This document shows positions 37,036 through 45,876 of a stretch of DNA of 64,000 nt, one piece after another. Source of the stretch: Chryseobacterium geocarposphaerae (lineage in GTDB: Bacteria; Bacteroidota; Bacteroidia; Flavobacteriales; Weeksellaceae); contig NZ_PGFD01000001.1 in assembly GCF_002797535.1 (NCBI RefSeq), positions 1,922,001 to 1,986,000 on the forward strand, given 5' to 3'. The notes below the pieces were generated by a model that saw nothing but the letters and a program-made list of their open reading frames with translations, ran no database searches and was not told the DNA's origin. How positions within the stretch are numbered: position 1 is the first letter of the stretch; every line of letters begins with the position of its first letter. Both the position numbers and the translations under genes were made by a program.

Positions 37036-37330
37036 AAGATTTAGGAAGTTCCTTTTTGTTTCGGGGATTATTATGGTTGGCTGCCAGAAAAAAAACAGTG
37101 ATTTTGAGATCAAGATTACTAAACAGGACGCCGGATATGGTTATCAGATCATTAAAAAGAAGAGGATTCTTATCAACCAGCCATATATTCCCGCTATCAA
37201 TAAGCAACTGCCTTTTAAAAATAGTATGGAGGCTCATAAAACAGCCAATCTTGTGATGAGTAAAATAGGAAAACTTTCTTTACCGAGGGTTTCCGTACAG
37301 GAATTGGACTCTATGAATATTACGTACTGA
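37022..37330 (+). CDS. DUF4907-family small lipoprotein
   Basis: A short lipoprotein (102 aa from the first of three tandem ATG codons). The signal peptide is FRKFLFVSGIIM and the lipobox MVGC. The mature part contains GYGYQIIKKKRILINQPYIPAIN, PFKNSMEAHKTANLVMSKI and RVSVQELDSM, which match DUF4907. The ATG start lies in the acidic 3-prime end of the Kelch gene (14-bp overlap), so the two are translationally coupled. Open sequence extends upstream to 36950, but a start there would lose the signal peptide. The function is unknown; co-occurrence with Kelch lipoproteins suggests a complex. Confidence 0.8.
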   Translation: MMMIKRFRKFLFVSGIIMVGCQKKNSDFEIKITKQDAGYGYQIIKKKRILINQPYIPAINKQLPFKNSMEAHKTANLVMSKIGKLSLPRVSVQELDSMNITY

Positions 37331-37356
37331 ATTCTATATTTTTTGTAAAACAATGG

Positions 37357-37387
37357 ATTCCTTCAATACCAAATTGAAGGAATTTTG
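37357..37387 (+). terminator. Terminator after the Kelch-DUF4907 operon
   Basis: ATTCCTTCAAT (37357-37367) pairs with ATTGAAGGAAT (37373-37383), followed by TTTG. Confidence 0.75.
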
Positions 37388-37502
37388 TGCTCACGAGCCA
37401 TAAAAAAACACACCACCTATGACTGCATTTTTTTAAACTTTCCGAACCATATACATTTACCACTGGGTAATATGGATTATTCTCATACTCTTTAAGCTGT
37501 GT

Positions 37503-38465
37503 ATGGATTATGCCGTTTTTGGGAACTTCCTGTTTTTCATCAATTTTAAAATTTTTCTGGTATTTTTTATTCTTTTTTACCTTAATTATAGTGTATGCTT
37601 ACCTTTTATCATTAAACAAAAGCCCAATACGATACTTGCCTTCACTATTTCATTTATTGTAATATATGTGGGTTTAATGATCGCTTTCTTTCCTCCTTTA
37701 CGAAAACCTCCGCATTTTCCTCCGCCGGGAGGCTTTATGAGGCCTGGAAGAATGATGAAATTTAATCATGATCTTAATTTTTATGATATTTTCTTCAAAA
37801 TAGGTCTTTTCTCAATTGTTTTCAGCACTCTGCTTTTCTTTGTCGATAAGTGGACGGAAAACGGCAAAAAAATAAAAGAATTGGAATTCGAAAGACAGTC
37901 AAGTGAATTAAAGATCCTTCGTGAACAGATTAATCCTCATTTCTTTTTTAATGCTTTAAACAGTATTTATTCGCTTTCGATTGTGCAATCTAAGGAAACA
38001 CCGAGAGTTATTCTTATTCTGTCTGATATTATGCGTTATGTGCTGAGTACGAAAAACAGGCAGAAAAACAATCTGGAAGATGAAATAAATAATATTAAAA
38101 AATATATAGAAATACAGTCTATCCGTTTTAAGAAATATAACAATATCCATTGTGTATTTGAAGGCAATTTCAAAGCGTATGAAATAGAACCTCTTCTGCT
38201 TTTAACCTTTGTAGAAAATGCATTTAAACATGCAGATATAAGAAAAGGACCTCTAGATCTCTTTGTCTATATGAAAGATGATATATTAGGTTTTAATATC
38301 AAAAACTTTTATGAAAAAAAGAATGCAGATACCTTTAGCAGCAATAAAATGGGAATAAAAAATACCAAAATGAAACTTGACCTGATATATCCTGAGAAAT
38401 ATCAGCTTTACATTAATGATAACGGCTCCGAATATCAAATTAAATTAAGACTTCAACTGAACTAA
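37503..38465 (+). CDS. LytS/YehU-type sensor histidine kinase
   Basis: This is the membrane sensor of a two-component pair. About four transmembrane helices lie in residues 1-115, including a Pro-rich loop (PPLRKPPHFPPPGGF) between helices 3 and 4. The short coiled linker EFERQSSELKILREQ leads to the His_kinase motif INPHFFFNALNSIYSL with phospho-acceptor His146. A HATPase region contains LLLTFVENAFKHAD (N-box) and MGIKNTKMKLDLIYP (G-box). At 320 aa it is typical. The cognate LytTR regulator starts 2 bp after its stop. The signal is unknown. Confidence 0.93.
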   Translation: MDYAVFGNFLFFINFKIFLVFFILFYLNYSVCLPFIIKQKPNTILAFTISFIVIYVGLMIAFFPPLRKPPHFPPPGGFMRPGRMMKFNHDLNFYDIFFKIGLFSIVFSTLLFFVDKWTENGKKIKELEFERQSSELKILREQINPHFFFNALNSIYSLSIVQSKETPRVILILSDIMRYVLSTKNRQKNNLEDEINNIKKYIEIQSIRFKKYNNIHCVFEGNFKAYEIEPLLLLTFVENAFKHADIRKGPLDLFVYMKDDILGFNIKNFYEKKNADTFSSNKMGIKNTKMKLDLIYPEKYQLYINDNGSEYQIKLRLQLN

Positions 38466-38467
38466 TC

Positions 38468-39178
38468 ATGAATTGTATTATTGTAGACGACGAAGAACTT
38501 GCCCACAACGTCATTGAAGAATATATCTCGAGAATTCCTTTTCTGAATCTGGTAAAAAACTGCTACGATATTCAGGAAACCATTCAGGTCTTACAAAACA
38601 ACAGTGTAGACCTTATTTTTCTTGACATTAATCTTCCCAATATTTCCGGAATCGAATTTTTAAAAAGCTTTAATAAACTTCCTAACGTGATTATCACAAC
38701 TGCTTATGACGATTGTGCTGTTCAGGGGTTTGAAATGGATGTTATCGATTATTTACTAAAGCCATTTTCCTTTGAGCGTTTTCTGAAGGCTGTTTATAAA
38801 AGCTATAATCTTCAGACTAATACTAAAATAGTACAAGAAAAAAACAATCAGAATCTCTTTAGCGAATCTTTTATTTTTGTGCGTTCCAACAATGAAGATG
38901 TAAAACTTAATTTAAGTGAAATTGTGAGAATTAATGCGCTGAAAGATTACATTATAATCTATACAGAAACCCGCAAGCTCATTATCCATCAAACCATGAA
39001 ATCTATTTCGGAAAAGATAGACGCTGAGAACTTTATCCGTGTTCACAATTCACACATCATTTCACTCCGTCATTTACAGAGTATCGGAAAAAACAATCTG
39101 CTGATAGGAAACGAAAGAATTCCCGTAAGTGAAAAGTACAAGGCTTATCTCAACAAAACCATTGAAAAATATAAATAA
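38468..39178 (+). CDS. LytTR-family response regulator
   Basis: A DNA-binding response regulator of the LytR/AlgR type. The receiver domain (1-115) has the acidic pocket VDDEE, phospho-acceptor Asp53 in LIFLDINLP, TTAYDD and the conserved Lys in YLLKPF. The LytTR domain (about 135-236) contains FIFVRSNNEDVKLNLSEI, INALKDYIIIYT and FIRVHNSHIISLRHLQSI. It forms an operon with the kinase gene. LytTR domains bind direct repeats about 21 bp apart; such repeats occur upstream of the Kelch gene. Confidence 0.95.
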   Translation: MNCIIVDDEELAHNVIEEYISRIPFLNLVKNCYDIQETIQVLQNNSVDLIFLDINLPNISGIEFLKSFNKLPNVIITTAYDDCAVQGFEMDVIDYLLKPFSFERFLKAVYKSYNLQTNTKIVQEKNNQNLFSESFIFVRSNNEDVKLNLSEIVRINALKDYIIIYTETRKLIIHQTMKSISEKIDAENFIRVHNSHIISLRHLQSIGKNNLLIGNERIPVSEKYKAYLNKTIEKYK

Positions 39179-39204
39179 TATCTTTTTTTTAGATAAAAAT
39201 CTTT

Positions 39205-39951
39205 TTATTCCACCCTTTCCTTTTCAGACCATTGAATTTCCTCAGGAAGTTCTCGATCTGAGAATTCTATGTGAATTACCCTTCTTTTCTTTCCATTTGT
39301 AGTCCGGTTGGAGCCATGAAGAATCAATGGTTTCATAATCATCACTCCTCCTTTATCCACATTGCAGATGTGTTCGGTTTCCGTATTCCAGTCGATTGTT
39401 TCCGGTCTGTAAATTCCTTTGGCATGGGATCCCGGGATAACTTTCAACGCGCCATTTTGCTCATCCGTATCATCAAGATGAATTCTGATCGTATAAATAT
39501 TTTCAAGCATATCTAATGGAGGTTGAACGGCAAACTGATTCTGTTTCGTTGTCCATGGTCCGAAGTTAGGTAATACTGTCTTATTATCCACAGAAATCGT
39601 TAAATCCTGATGATAGGCAACATACCAATTTGATTTTTCAGGTTTATCAAAGTAGATACTTTTTACCACAAAATACTGCTCACCGAAAACTTCTTTGATG
39701 AGTTTTTTAATATTATCATTAAAAATCAGGTCTTTTATTTCCGGAATTTCCTTTAAAAACTGTCTGATGGCAAAAAGATCCTCAGATTTTCTGAACGTTT
39801 CTTTTGAGGTATCAATCTGACCGATCATCTGGCCGATTGTTTCAATTTCTTCCTCAGAAAAAATATTGCTGATAACAGAAAACCCATTATCAGCAATTTG
39901 ACTTTTATAATTTATGAAATCTTCTCTTTTTTCAGCATCATCTTTTTTCAT
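39205..39951 (-). CDS. Phytanoyl-CoA dioxygenase (PhyH)-family protein
   Basis: This is a non-heme iron(II)/2-oxoglutarate-dependent dioxygenase. The double-stranded beta-helix carries the metal triad His114-x-Asp116 (YVAYHQDLTI) and His212 (LILHGSNRT), with an arginine near RRVIHIEF for 2-oxoglutarate. GALKVIPGSHAKG is also characteristic of PhyH. The length of 248 aa is usual. The substrate is unknown; members hydroxylate lipids, amino acids or natural products. Its start overlaps the 3-prime end of the preceding hypothetical gene by 14 bp, suggesting co-translation. Confidence 0.9.
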   Translation of the reverse strand: MKKDDAEKREDFINYKSQIADNGFSVISNIFSEEEIETIGQMIGQIDTSKETFRKSEDLFAIRQFLKEIPEIKDLIFNDNIKKLIKEVFGEQYFVVKSIYFDKPEKSNWYVAYHQDLTISVDNKTVLPNFGPWTTKQNQFAVQPPLDMLENIYTIRIHLDDTDEQNGALKVIPGSHAKGIYRPETIDWNTETEHICNVDKGGVMIMKPLILHGSNRTTNGKKRRVIHIEFSDRELPEEIQWSEKERVE

Positions 39952-40486
39952 AGCCTTTTACAATTTCAAATATTTTAATAATTGTTTTATGCGTTTCAGG
40001 ATTTGAAAAATAAATTTTTTCTAATTCCATGGAACTTTCAGGCAAATTTATAAAAAATTGATGCGATGTTAAAACATCTTTCATTGTGTAATGATCTTCA
40101 GTAATTTTCGAAAAAAAAGGATGTTCATTCCCATCAAAATAAATTTCATATCGCACTATTTCAGAATTTTGAAAAGGTTTATCAATATGAAGAGTGGAAG
40201 AGTAATCAATTTTTTTGAGTTTATTATTAGATTTATTTCTAATAGTATAAACTGAGAATCCACCACTTCCAGTTTGTTTATGATTTTTATTGTAAGTTGT
40301 ACTGGATCCTTCTGTTATTGATCTCGAAAAGCTATCTTTATTTGCAATAATTGAACTATCAATTTTTTGTGAAAGTTTATTTTTTTCTTCAAGTATTATT
40401 TTACTTTCTAAATATGTCTTCTTTTGCTGAGAATAAAATAATTGGAAAAAGAATACCAACAAAATCATGAAGTTTAATTTCATCAT
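39938..40486 (-). CDS. Exported hypothetical protein
   Basis: The 182-residue product has a signal peptide (residues 1-20, ending QLFYSQQ) and a polar mature region with Ser/Lys/Asn-rich linker and a C-terminal part of alternating strands (VRYEIYFDGNEHPFFSKITEDHY). No family is recognised. Two ATG codons stand at the start (MMKL), and either could be used. It lies upstream of, and overlaps, the PhyH gene. Confidence 0.7.
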   Translation of the reverse strand: MMKLNFMILLVFFFQLFYSQQKKTYLESKIILEEKNKLSQKIDSSIIANKDSFSRSITEGSSTTYNKNHKQTGSGGFSVYTIRNKSNNKLKKIDYSSTLHIDKPFQNSEIVRYEIYFDGNEHPFFSKITEDHYTMKDVLTSHQFFINLPESSMELEKIYFSNPETHKTIIKIFEIVKGYEKR

Positions 40487-40514
40487 AACAATATTTGCGA
40501 ATAAAATTTAATTT

Positions 40515-41765
40515 TTAAATATCCCCGCCATGATTTTCCAGCTGACCTTCCCATTTAGAAACCGCTGAGGTTGCCAAAGCATTTCCTAAAACGTTGGTCA
40601 TACTTCTTCCCATATCGCAGAAATGATCAATTGGTAAAATAAGTGCAATTCCTTCCGGCGGAATTCCGAACATGGAACACGTTGCCACAATAATTACCAA
40701 AGAGGCTCTCGGAACTCCGGCAATTCCTTTTGAAGTAAGCATCAATACTAAAAGCATGGTAATTTGCTGTCCGACTGTCATTTCAACCCCGTAAATCTGT
40801 GCAATAAAGATCGAGGCAAACGTCATATACATCATACTTCCATCCAGATTGAATGAATATCCCAAAGGTAAGATAAATGATACCACCCTATTATTACATC
40901 CGAATCTTTCCAGTTCTTCTACCAGTTTCGGGAAAACAGCTTCAGAACTTGTGGTAGAAAATGCAATTAATAAAGGCGCTTTTATTCTTCTCAATAAATC
41001 GAAAAGACGGTTTCCCAAGATTAAATAGCCTACCAATAATAAAACCAGCCATAAAACAGCCAAAGCAAAGAAGAAATCTCTTAAATAAATAGCATATACT
41101 TTAAAGATCTCAAAACCGTTGGTAGCCACTACTGCTGCAATAGCTCCCAACACTCCAAGAGGAGCAAACCACATGATATACCCCACCATTTTAAGAATTC
41201 CATGTGCAATAATATCAAATAACTTGATGACCGGCTGCGAGTATTCTTCACCTAAATTAGCCAAAGCAATCCCGAACATAATGGAAAATACCACAATCTG
41301 AAGTACTTCATTGGTTGCAAAAGCTTCAAAAATACTTTTAGGAATTACGTGCTTTACGAAATCTTCCATAGAAAATCCTTTGCTGCTTTTGAGCAATTCT
41401 TCAGCAGAAGCAGCATCCTGTATCGGAAGTTTGGTAACATGTCCCGGTTCCAGCCAATTCACTAAAACCAGTCCGATGAAAAGGGAAACCAGAGAAGCTG
41501 AAATAAACCATAACATTGCTTTCGTCCCTACTCTTCCGATCATTTTAATATCGCTCATCTTAGCAATACCCACCACAAGCGTGGAGAAAACTAAAGGGGC
41601 AATAATCATCTGAACCAATCTGATGAAAACTGTTCCTAGCAGTTTTATGTTTTTTGAAAATGGCTCTGCACTTTCAGGGTAGTTCAAATGAACGAAACCG
41701 CCAATTCCGACTCCTAAGATAAGGGCAATGATGATTGCAAAAAATAGTTTATTTTGTCCTTTCAT
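40515..41765 (-). CDS. Dicarboxylate/amino acid:cation symporter (DAACS)
   Basis: This inner-membrane secondary transporter imports glutamate, aspartate or C4-dicarboxylates with Na+ or H+. Eight transmembrane helices and two re-entrant loops are expected. Diagnostic motifs are AFSTTSSEAVFPKL (HP1 serine-rich loop), GYSFNLDGSMMYMTFASIFIAQIYG (TM7, NMDG-like, here NLDGSM), TSKGIAGVPRASLVII (HP2) and LPIDHFCDMGRSMTNVLGNALAT (TM8, substrate Asp and Arg). The length of 416 aa is typical. It is monocistronic with a TATATTTG minus-7 candidate just upstream. Confidence 0.96.
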   Translation of the reverse strand: MKGQNKLFFAIIIALILGVGIGGFVHLNYPESAEPFSKNIKLLGTVFIRLVQMIIAPLVFSTLVVGIAKMSDIKMIGRVGTKAMLWFISASLVSLFIGLVLVNWLEPGHVTKLPIQDAASAEELLKSSKGFSMEDFVKHVIPKSIFEAFATNEVLQIVVFSIMFGIALANLGEEYSQPVIKLFDIIAHGILKMVGYIMWFAPLGVLGAIAAVVATNGFEIFKVYAIYLRDFFFALAVLWLVLLLVGYLILGNRLFDLLRRIKAPLLIAFSTTSSEAVFPKLVEELERFGCNNRVVSFILPLGYSFNLDGSMMYMTFASIFIAQIYGVEMTVGQQITMLLVLMLTSKGIAGVPRASLVIIVATCSMFGIPPEGIALILPIDHFCDMGRSMTNVLGNALATSAVSKWEGQLENHGGDI

Positions 41766-41782
41766 ATATATAATTCAAGTTG

Positions 41783-41790
41783 CACAAATA
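41783..41790 (-). promoter_or_regulatory. Candidate minus-7 element of the symporter gene
   Basis: TATATTTG on the minus strand matches TAnnTTTG, 17 bp before the start codon. Confidence 0.5.
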
Positions 41791-41989
41791 TAATGTTTTT
41801 AAACTTTTACCTGTATTTATTCTTTTTCAGGCATTATCATGAGATTTTGGTGTAGGGCTTTTCCGTTTTTCATGATGAATCTTTTAAGGAAATAAAAAAT
41901 AATTAGCAGAATTTTAATCTTTTGGTATAAATTTTATTATTACATTTACGTATAACATTAAAACCTAAACAACAAAAAATAACTCTATT

Positions 41990-42478
41990 ATGAAAAAAAC
42001 AATCGCAATGGCTGCGTTGGCAATCGCAGTATCTTTCGGATCGATTTCGTGTAAGAAAAAAGTCTCTGATGCGGAACTTCAGACTCAGGCAACGACTATT
42101 GTAACTTCAAATCCAAATGCTTCCGTTGAGGTAAAAGACGGTGTAGCACATTTAAGCGGAACTTTTGCCGATGAACAGTCTAAAAATGCTATGATTGCTC
42201 AGCTGAAGACCGTAAACGGTATTAAAGACGTAATGGATATGACAAAAATTGAAGCTCCGGCTCCGGCAGCTCCTGTTGAAACGACATCTGCAGTAGACCC
42301 TGCTGTTCAGCAAAAAGTACAGGACGCTGTAAAAGATTTCCCTTCAGTAAAGGTAGAAGTTGTAAACGGAGAGCTTACGCTTACAGGAAATGTATCTTCA
42401 ATACAGGCTAGAAAAATCAAAGAATCTATAGACGCTTTGAAAATCGGGAAATACAATAATAACTTAGTCGTAAAATAA
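41990..42478 (+). CDS. BON-domain lipoprotein
   Basis: This envelope lipoprotein has lipobox FGSISC (Cys21) and two BON (OsmY-like) domains: about 30-85 (VEVKDGVAHLSGTFADEQSKNAMIAQLKTVNGIKDV) and 105-162 (VKVEVVNGELTLTGNVSSIQARKIKESIDAL). They are joined by an Ala/Pro-rich linker. BON domains bind phospholipid or envelope surfaces and are linked to osmotic stress. The next gene, 5 bp away, encodes a BON-like plus SH3 protein, so they form an operon. A near-consensus TACATTTA lies upstream. Confidence 0.88.
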   Translation: MKKTIAMAALAIAVSFGSISCKKKVSDAELQTQATTIVTSNPNASVEVKDGVAHLSGTFADEQSKNAMIAQLKTVNGIKDVMDMTKIEAPAPAAPVETTSAVDPAVQQKVQDAVKDFPSVKVEVVNGELTLTGNVSSIQARKIKESIDALKIGKYNNNLVVK

Positions 42479-42483
42479 TTAAT

Positions 42484-42903
42484 ATGAGCACATTACAAGA
42501 CAAATATTCAAGCGTAGTTTCTGCTGCCCAGTCTGCAGGAATTTCAAATCTTCAGGTTCAGGAGCAGGACGGAATTTTATATGTTTCCGGAAATGCTGCT
42601 AATACAGCCGCTAAAGATGCAGTTTGGAATGCTTTAGGAGCAATAGATTCTACTTATTCTGCATCCGATATCAATATCGATGTACAGGTGAGCGGATTGG
42701 CTTCGGGAGCTTCGTTAACAGTAGCTACTGAAGAATCGAACTTAAACATCAGACAGGAACCATCTACGGAAGCAGCTGTTGTAGGTAAAGCAGCAAAAGG
42801 AGCATCTGTAACTTTGGTTGAACAAACTTCCGACGATTGGTGGAAAGTAAAAACCGCTGACGGACAGGAAGGCTATGCTTATTCAAGATATTTAAAAGCT
42901 TAA
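42484..42903 (+). CDS. BON-like and bacterial SH3 domain protein
   Basis: A 139-residue protein with an N-terminal BON-like half (LQVQEQDGILYVSGNAANTAAKDAVWNALG) and a C-terminal SH3b domain (about 80-139: LNIRQEPSTEAAVVGKAAKGASVTLVEQ, DDWWKVKTADGQEGYAYSRYL). SH3b domains commonly bind peptidoglycan. No signal peptide is present, which is odd for a wall-binding module; it may act in the cytosol or be exported by another route. It is co-transcribed with the BON lipoprotein. Confidence 0.82.
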   Translation: MSTLQDKYSSVVSAAQSAGISNLQVQEQDGILYVSGNAANTAAKDAVWNALGAIDSTYSASDINIDVQVSGLASGASLTVATEESNLNIRQEPSTEAAVVGKAAKGASVTLVEQTSDDWWKVKTADGQEGYAYSRYLKA

Positions 42904-42933
42904 CGTAAGACTTTTAACATTATTTAAAATACA

Positions 42934-42959
42934 ACATCCCTATTCAGGGGTGTTTTTTT
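42934..42959 (+). terminator. Terminator after the BON/SH3 operon
   Basis: ACATCCCT (42934-42941) pairs with AGGGGTGT (42946-42953, one G-U), then a run of T. Confidence 0.8.
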
Positions 42960-42989
42960 ATATTTTAGCACCTTCAAAAGAAACATTTA

Positions 42990-45695
42990 ATGAAGAATTT
43001 TTTTTTGGTACTGTTATTTTCATTCAATTGTTTACTGCTTAGTGGACAGAAATTAAACATTGATGGTAAAGTTTCAGATTTTGAAAACAAGCCTGTCGAA
43101 AATGCATCCATTCGTCTTATCAAACAAAGAGATTCATCGCTTATAAGCTCTACTCTTACCAATAAAGAAGGAAACTTTTCTTTAAAGTTTAATGAGTTCA
43201 ATGAACCTTCCATTTTAAAAATAGATGCACACAAATTAATTTCCTATTCTAAAAGTTTCGATAAAATAAATAAATCTTTAAGACTGGACGAAATTAAGCT
43301 TGATAAAGACAAAATTTCTGATATTGAAGAAGTTGTTATAACTGCTTCACCCGTAAAAATAAAAAAAGATACGATTGAATTTAATGCCAATGCCATTAAA
43401 GTGCGTCCTGACAGCAATATTCAGGAACTATTAAAAAATATCGACGGAATAGAAGTCGACAGCGATGGGAAAATTACCGTAAACGGAAAAGAAGTTGACC
43501 AGATCATGATCAACGGAAAGCCGTTTTTTGATACCACCGGAAAAATTGCCCTGGAAAATATTCCGGCGGATATTATTAAAAATATTCAGGTTACCTCTAC
43601 CAAAACCAAAGAAGAGGAACTTATGGGAAAAACTCCGAAATCTGAAAAATCTACGATCAATTTTAATATTGACGAAAAGAAAAATCAAGGGTTTATTTCC
43701 AGGATTACCGGAGGATACGGCAGCGATGAAAGATATGAAGCCAGTGGTTTTTTAAGCTATTTTAAAAATAAAACGAAAATCAGCCTGCTCGGTTCATCCA
43801 ATAATATCAATACTAAAGGTTTTACCAACGATGAAGCTCAGAATTTAGGCGGCAATACAGGAGGAAGAGGCGGGAATAATATGAAAGGAATCCAGAAATC
43901 CACAACAATCGGAGTAAATTATAGTGATCAGCTAAGTTCAAATGTCGATTTGGAATCTCTGGGAGCAACGCGTAATGAGACGAATCTGGAAACAGCCTCT
44001 AAAGTTTCCAGAACGACTTTTCTTCCTGATTCAACTTTAAAAACAAACTCTGAAAATCATGCCGACAATAATACGGAACAGTATAATTTCAATTCGGCAG
44101 TAAAAATAAGGCCAGATTCTTTAAGCACCATTTATTTTTCACCCAGACTTTCACTTTCCCAAACAACAAATGAAAGGACCTCAAAATCCATTACCTATAA
44201 AAATGATGAACTGCTGAACGAAAGTGAATCTTCCAACCATTCAAAATCAGAAAACAATTCCTTCAGCCCGAACTTGTATTATTCTAAAAAGTTTAAAAAG
44301 AAAGGGAGATCATTATATGCAAGTTTAAACACTTCAATTTCGGAATCAAAAAATGATAATCTTACAAGATCTGCTACAAAATTTTATCAGAGTTCGGACC
44401 CCGATGATATTAGAAATCAGTTATCCCAAAGCAAAAATCAGAATAATAATTACTCATTTAATGCAAAATATTCTGAACCGGTTTCAGATTCTTTAAATAT
44501 AAGTTTAGGATTAAATTATAATTCCAAAAATCTTTCAAACATCAGAAACGTAAATGATTTTGATGAAAATACGGGGCAATATTCCAATTACAATATTCTT
44601 TTATCTAAGAGTTCCGATCAGAAAAACAATCAGCTCTCACCGGAGATCAATATTGAATTGAATAAGAAAAAATACAGCATTTGGGCTTCTACAACGGTGA
44701 ACTTTTCAGATTTAAAATATAATGCAGTTTTCAATGGGCAACATTACGATCTTCAGAGAAATTTTACGTTACCGGATTATAATGCAGGACTTCAGTACCG
44801 CATTTATGAAAACTCAAAATTAAGTATTTACAATTCGGCGAGCTTCACCGTTCCTACTCCGGAGAATGTGATTCCGTACAGGGATGAATCCAATCCTTTG
44901 ATCACGTATGAAGGAAACCCTGATCTTAAAAATACATGGAGCAACAGAACGAGTGTGTACTTTACGAATTTTAATACCAAAAAGAATTTTAATTATAACG
45001 TTAATGTAAGCTTCACCTACAACAATAACGATATTACAGATTTTTCGTTTTATGACGAATCCGGAAAACAGTTTGTCAGCTACAGGAATATCAGCGGAAA
45101 CAAAAGTGCCACATTGGGAGGAAGTCTTGGAAAAACGTATAAATGGAATGATAATAAACTAACAATCAGACCCAAAGCTAATCTAAGCTACCGGTACAAT
45201 AAAGGCTATATCAACGGCCAGGAATTTTTAGGAAATTCTTATACGTTCACTCCGGGAATCAGTTTTACGTATGATAAAAAAGACAAAATCAATATAAAAC
45301 CTTCCTATAATGTAAATTATACTCTCTCAAATTATGAAAATTACAGCGTTGAAAGTATAAAAAACACCTATCAGACTTTCAGGCTTGAACTCACGAATTA
45401 TTTTCTGAAAACCAACCTTATTTTCGAAAACGATTTTGAATACAATAGAAGCTCAAACATTACTCCCGGCTTCAAAAGAGATTTTTACTTTTGGAATACA
45501 AGCATTGGATATACATTTTACAAAAAACAATTAACTGCACGAGTACGGGTTTATGATATATTAAATCAAAACCAGAGTGTGAGAAGAACTATTTCAGCGT
45601 CTTATGTGGAAGATCGTGAAGACCTGATTCTGAAACGGTACATTATGTTTTCCCTTACTTTGAAACTGAACAAATTTGCAGGAAGAAAAATGTGA
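42990..45695 (+). CDS. Outer-membrane barrel receptor with carboxypeptidase-like N-domain
   Basis: A TonB-dependent-receptor-like barrel of the outer membrane beta-barrel_3 type. The signal peptide covers 1-20. The CarboxypepD_reg-like domain (25-100: GKVSDFENKPVENASIRLI) and plug (about 112-205: IEEVVITASPVKIKKDTIEFNA, LLKNIDGIEVDSDG, IMINGKPFF, IPADIIKNIQV) are followed by a long Ser/Asn-rich barrel. The NPLITYEGNPDLKNTWSNR motif is typical of these barrels. The length of 901 aa is normal. It is monocistronic. The ligand is unknown; relatives may be structural or siderophore/peptide receptors. Confidence 0.88.
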   Translation: MKNFFLVLLFSFNCLLLSGQKLNIDGKVSDFENKPVENASIRLIKQRDSSLISSTLTNKEGNFSLKFNEFNEPSILKIDAHKLISYSKSFDKINKSLRLDEIKLDKDKISDIEEVVITASPVKIKKDTIEFNANAIKVRPDSNIQELLKNIDGIEVDSDGKITVNGKEVDQIMINGKPFFDTTGKIALENIPADIIKNIQVTSTKTKEEELMGKTPKSEKSTINFNIDEKKNQGFISRITGGYGSDERYEASGFLSYFKNKTKISLLGSSNNINTKGFTNDEAQNLGGNTGGRGGNNMKGIQKSTTIGVNYSDQLSSNVDLESLGATRNETNLETASKVSRTTFLPDSTLKTNSENHADNNTEQYNFNSAVKIRPDSLSTIYFSPRLSLSQTTNERTSKSITYKNDELLNESESSNHSKSENNSFSPNLYYSKKFKKKGRSLYASLNTSISESKNDNLTRSATKFYQSSDPDDIRNQLSQSKNQNNNYSFNAKYSEPVSDSLNISLGLNYNSKNLSNIRNVNDFDENTGQYSNYNILLSKSSDQKNNQLSPEINIELNKKKYSIWASTTVNFSDLKYNAVFNGQHYDLQRNFTLPDYNAGLQYRIYENSKLSIYNSASFTVPTPENVIPYRDESNPLITYEGNPDLKNTWSNRTSVYFTNFNTKKNFNYNVNVSFTYNNNDITDFSFYDESGKQFVSYRNISGNKSATLGGSLGKTYKWNDNKLTIRPKANLSYRYNKGYINGQEFLGNSYTFTPGISFTYDKKDKINIKPSYNVNYTLSNYENYSVESIKNTYQTFRLELTNYFLKTNLIFENDFEYNRSSNITPGFKRDFYFWNTSIGYTFYKKQLTARVRVYDILNQNQSVRRTISASYVEDREDLILKRYIMFSLTLKLNKFAGRKM

Positions 45696-45733
45696 TTTAA
45701 AAATCTAAATTCACCTATTTTATCCGAAATAAA

Positions 45734-45809
45734 TGTCATTCCGAATGAAATGAATATCGTGAAAAATCCATAAATTATTTAAAAAGATTCTTCCTTCGTC
45801 AGAATGACA
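45734..45809. repeat. Dispersed palindromic intergenic repeat, copy 2
   Basis: Bounded by TGTCATT (45734-45740) and AATGACA (45803-45809), with inner AAGATTCTTCC. It is the same family as 1042-1114. Confidence 0.75.
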
Positions 45810-45876
45810 GGCATCTCTTACAATTGGCATTTAATAAAAGCATTTTTATGTTTAAATTAGCGTCAAATTTTATATA

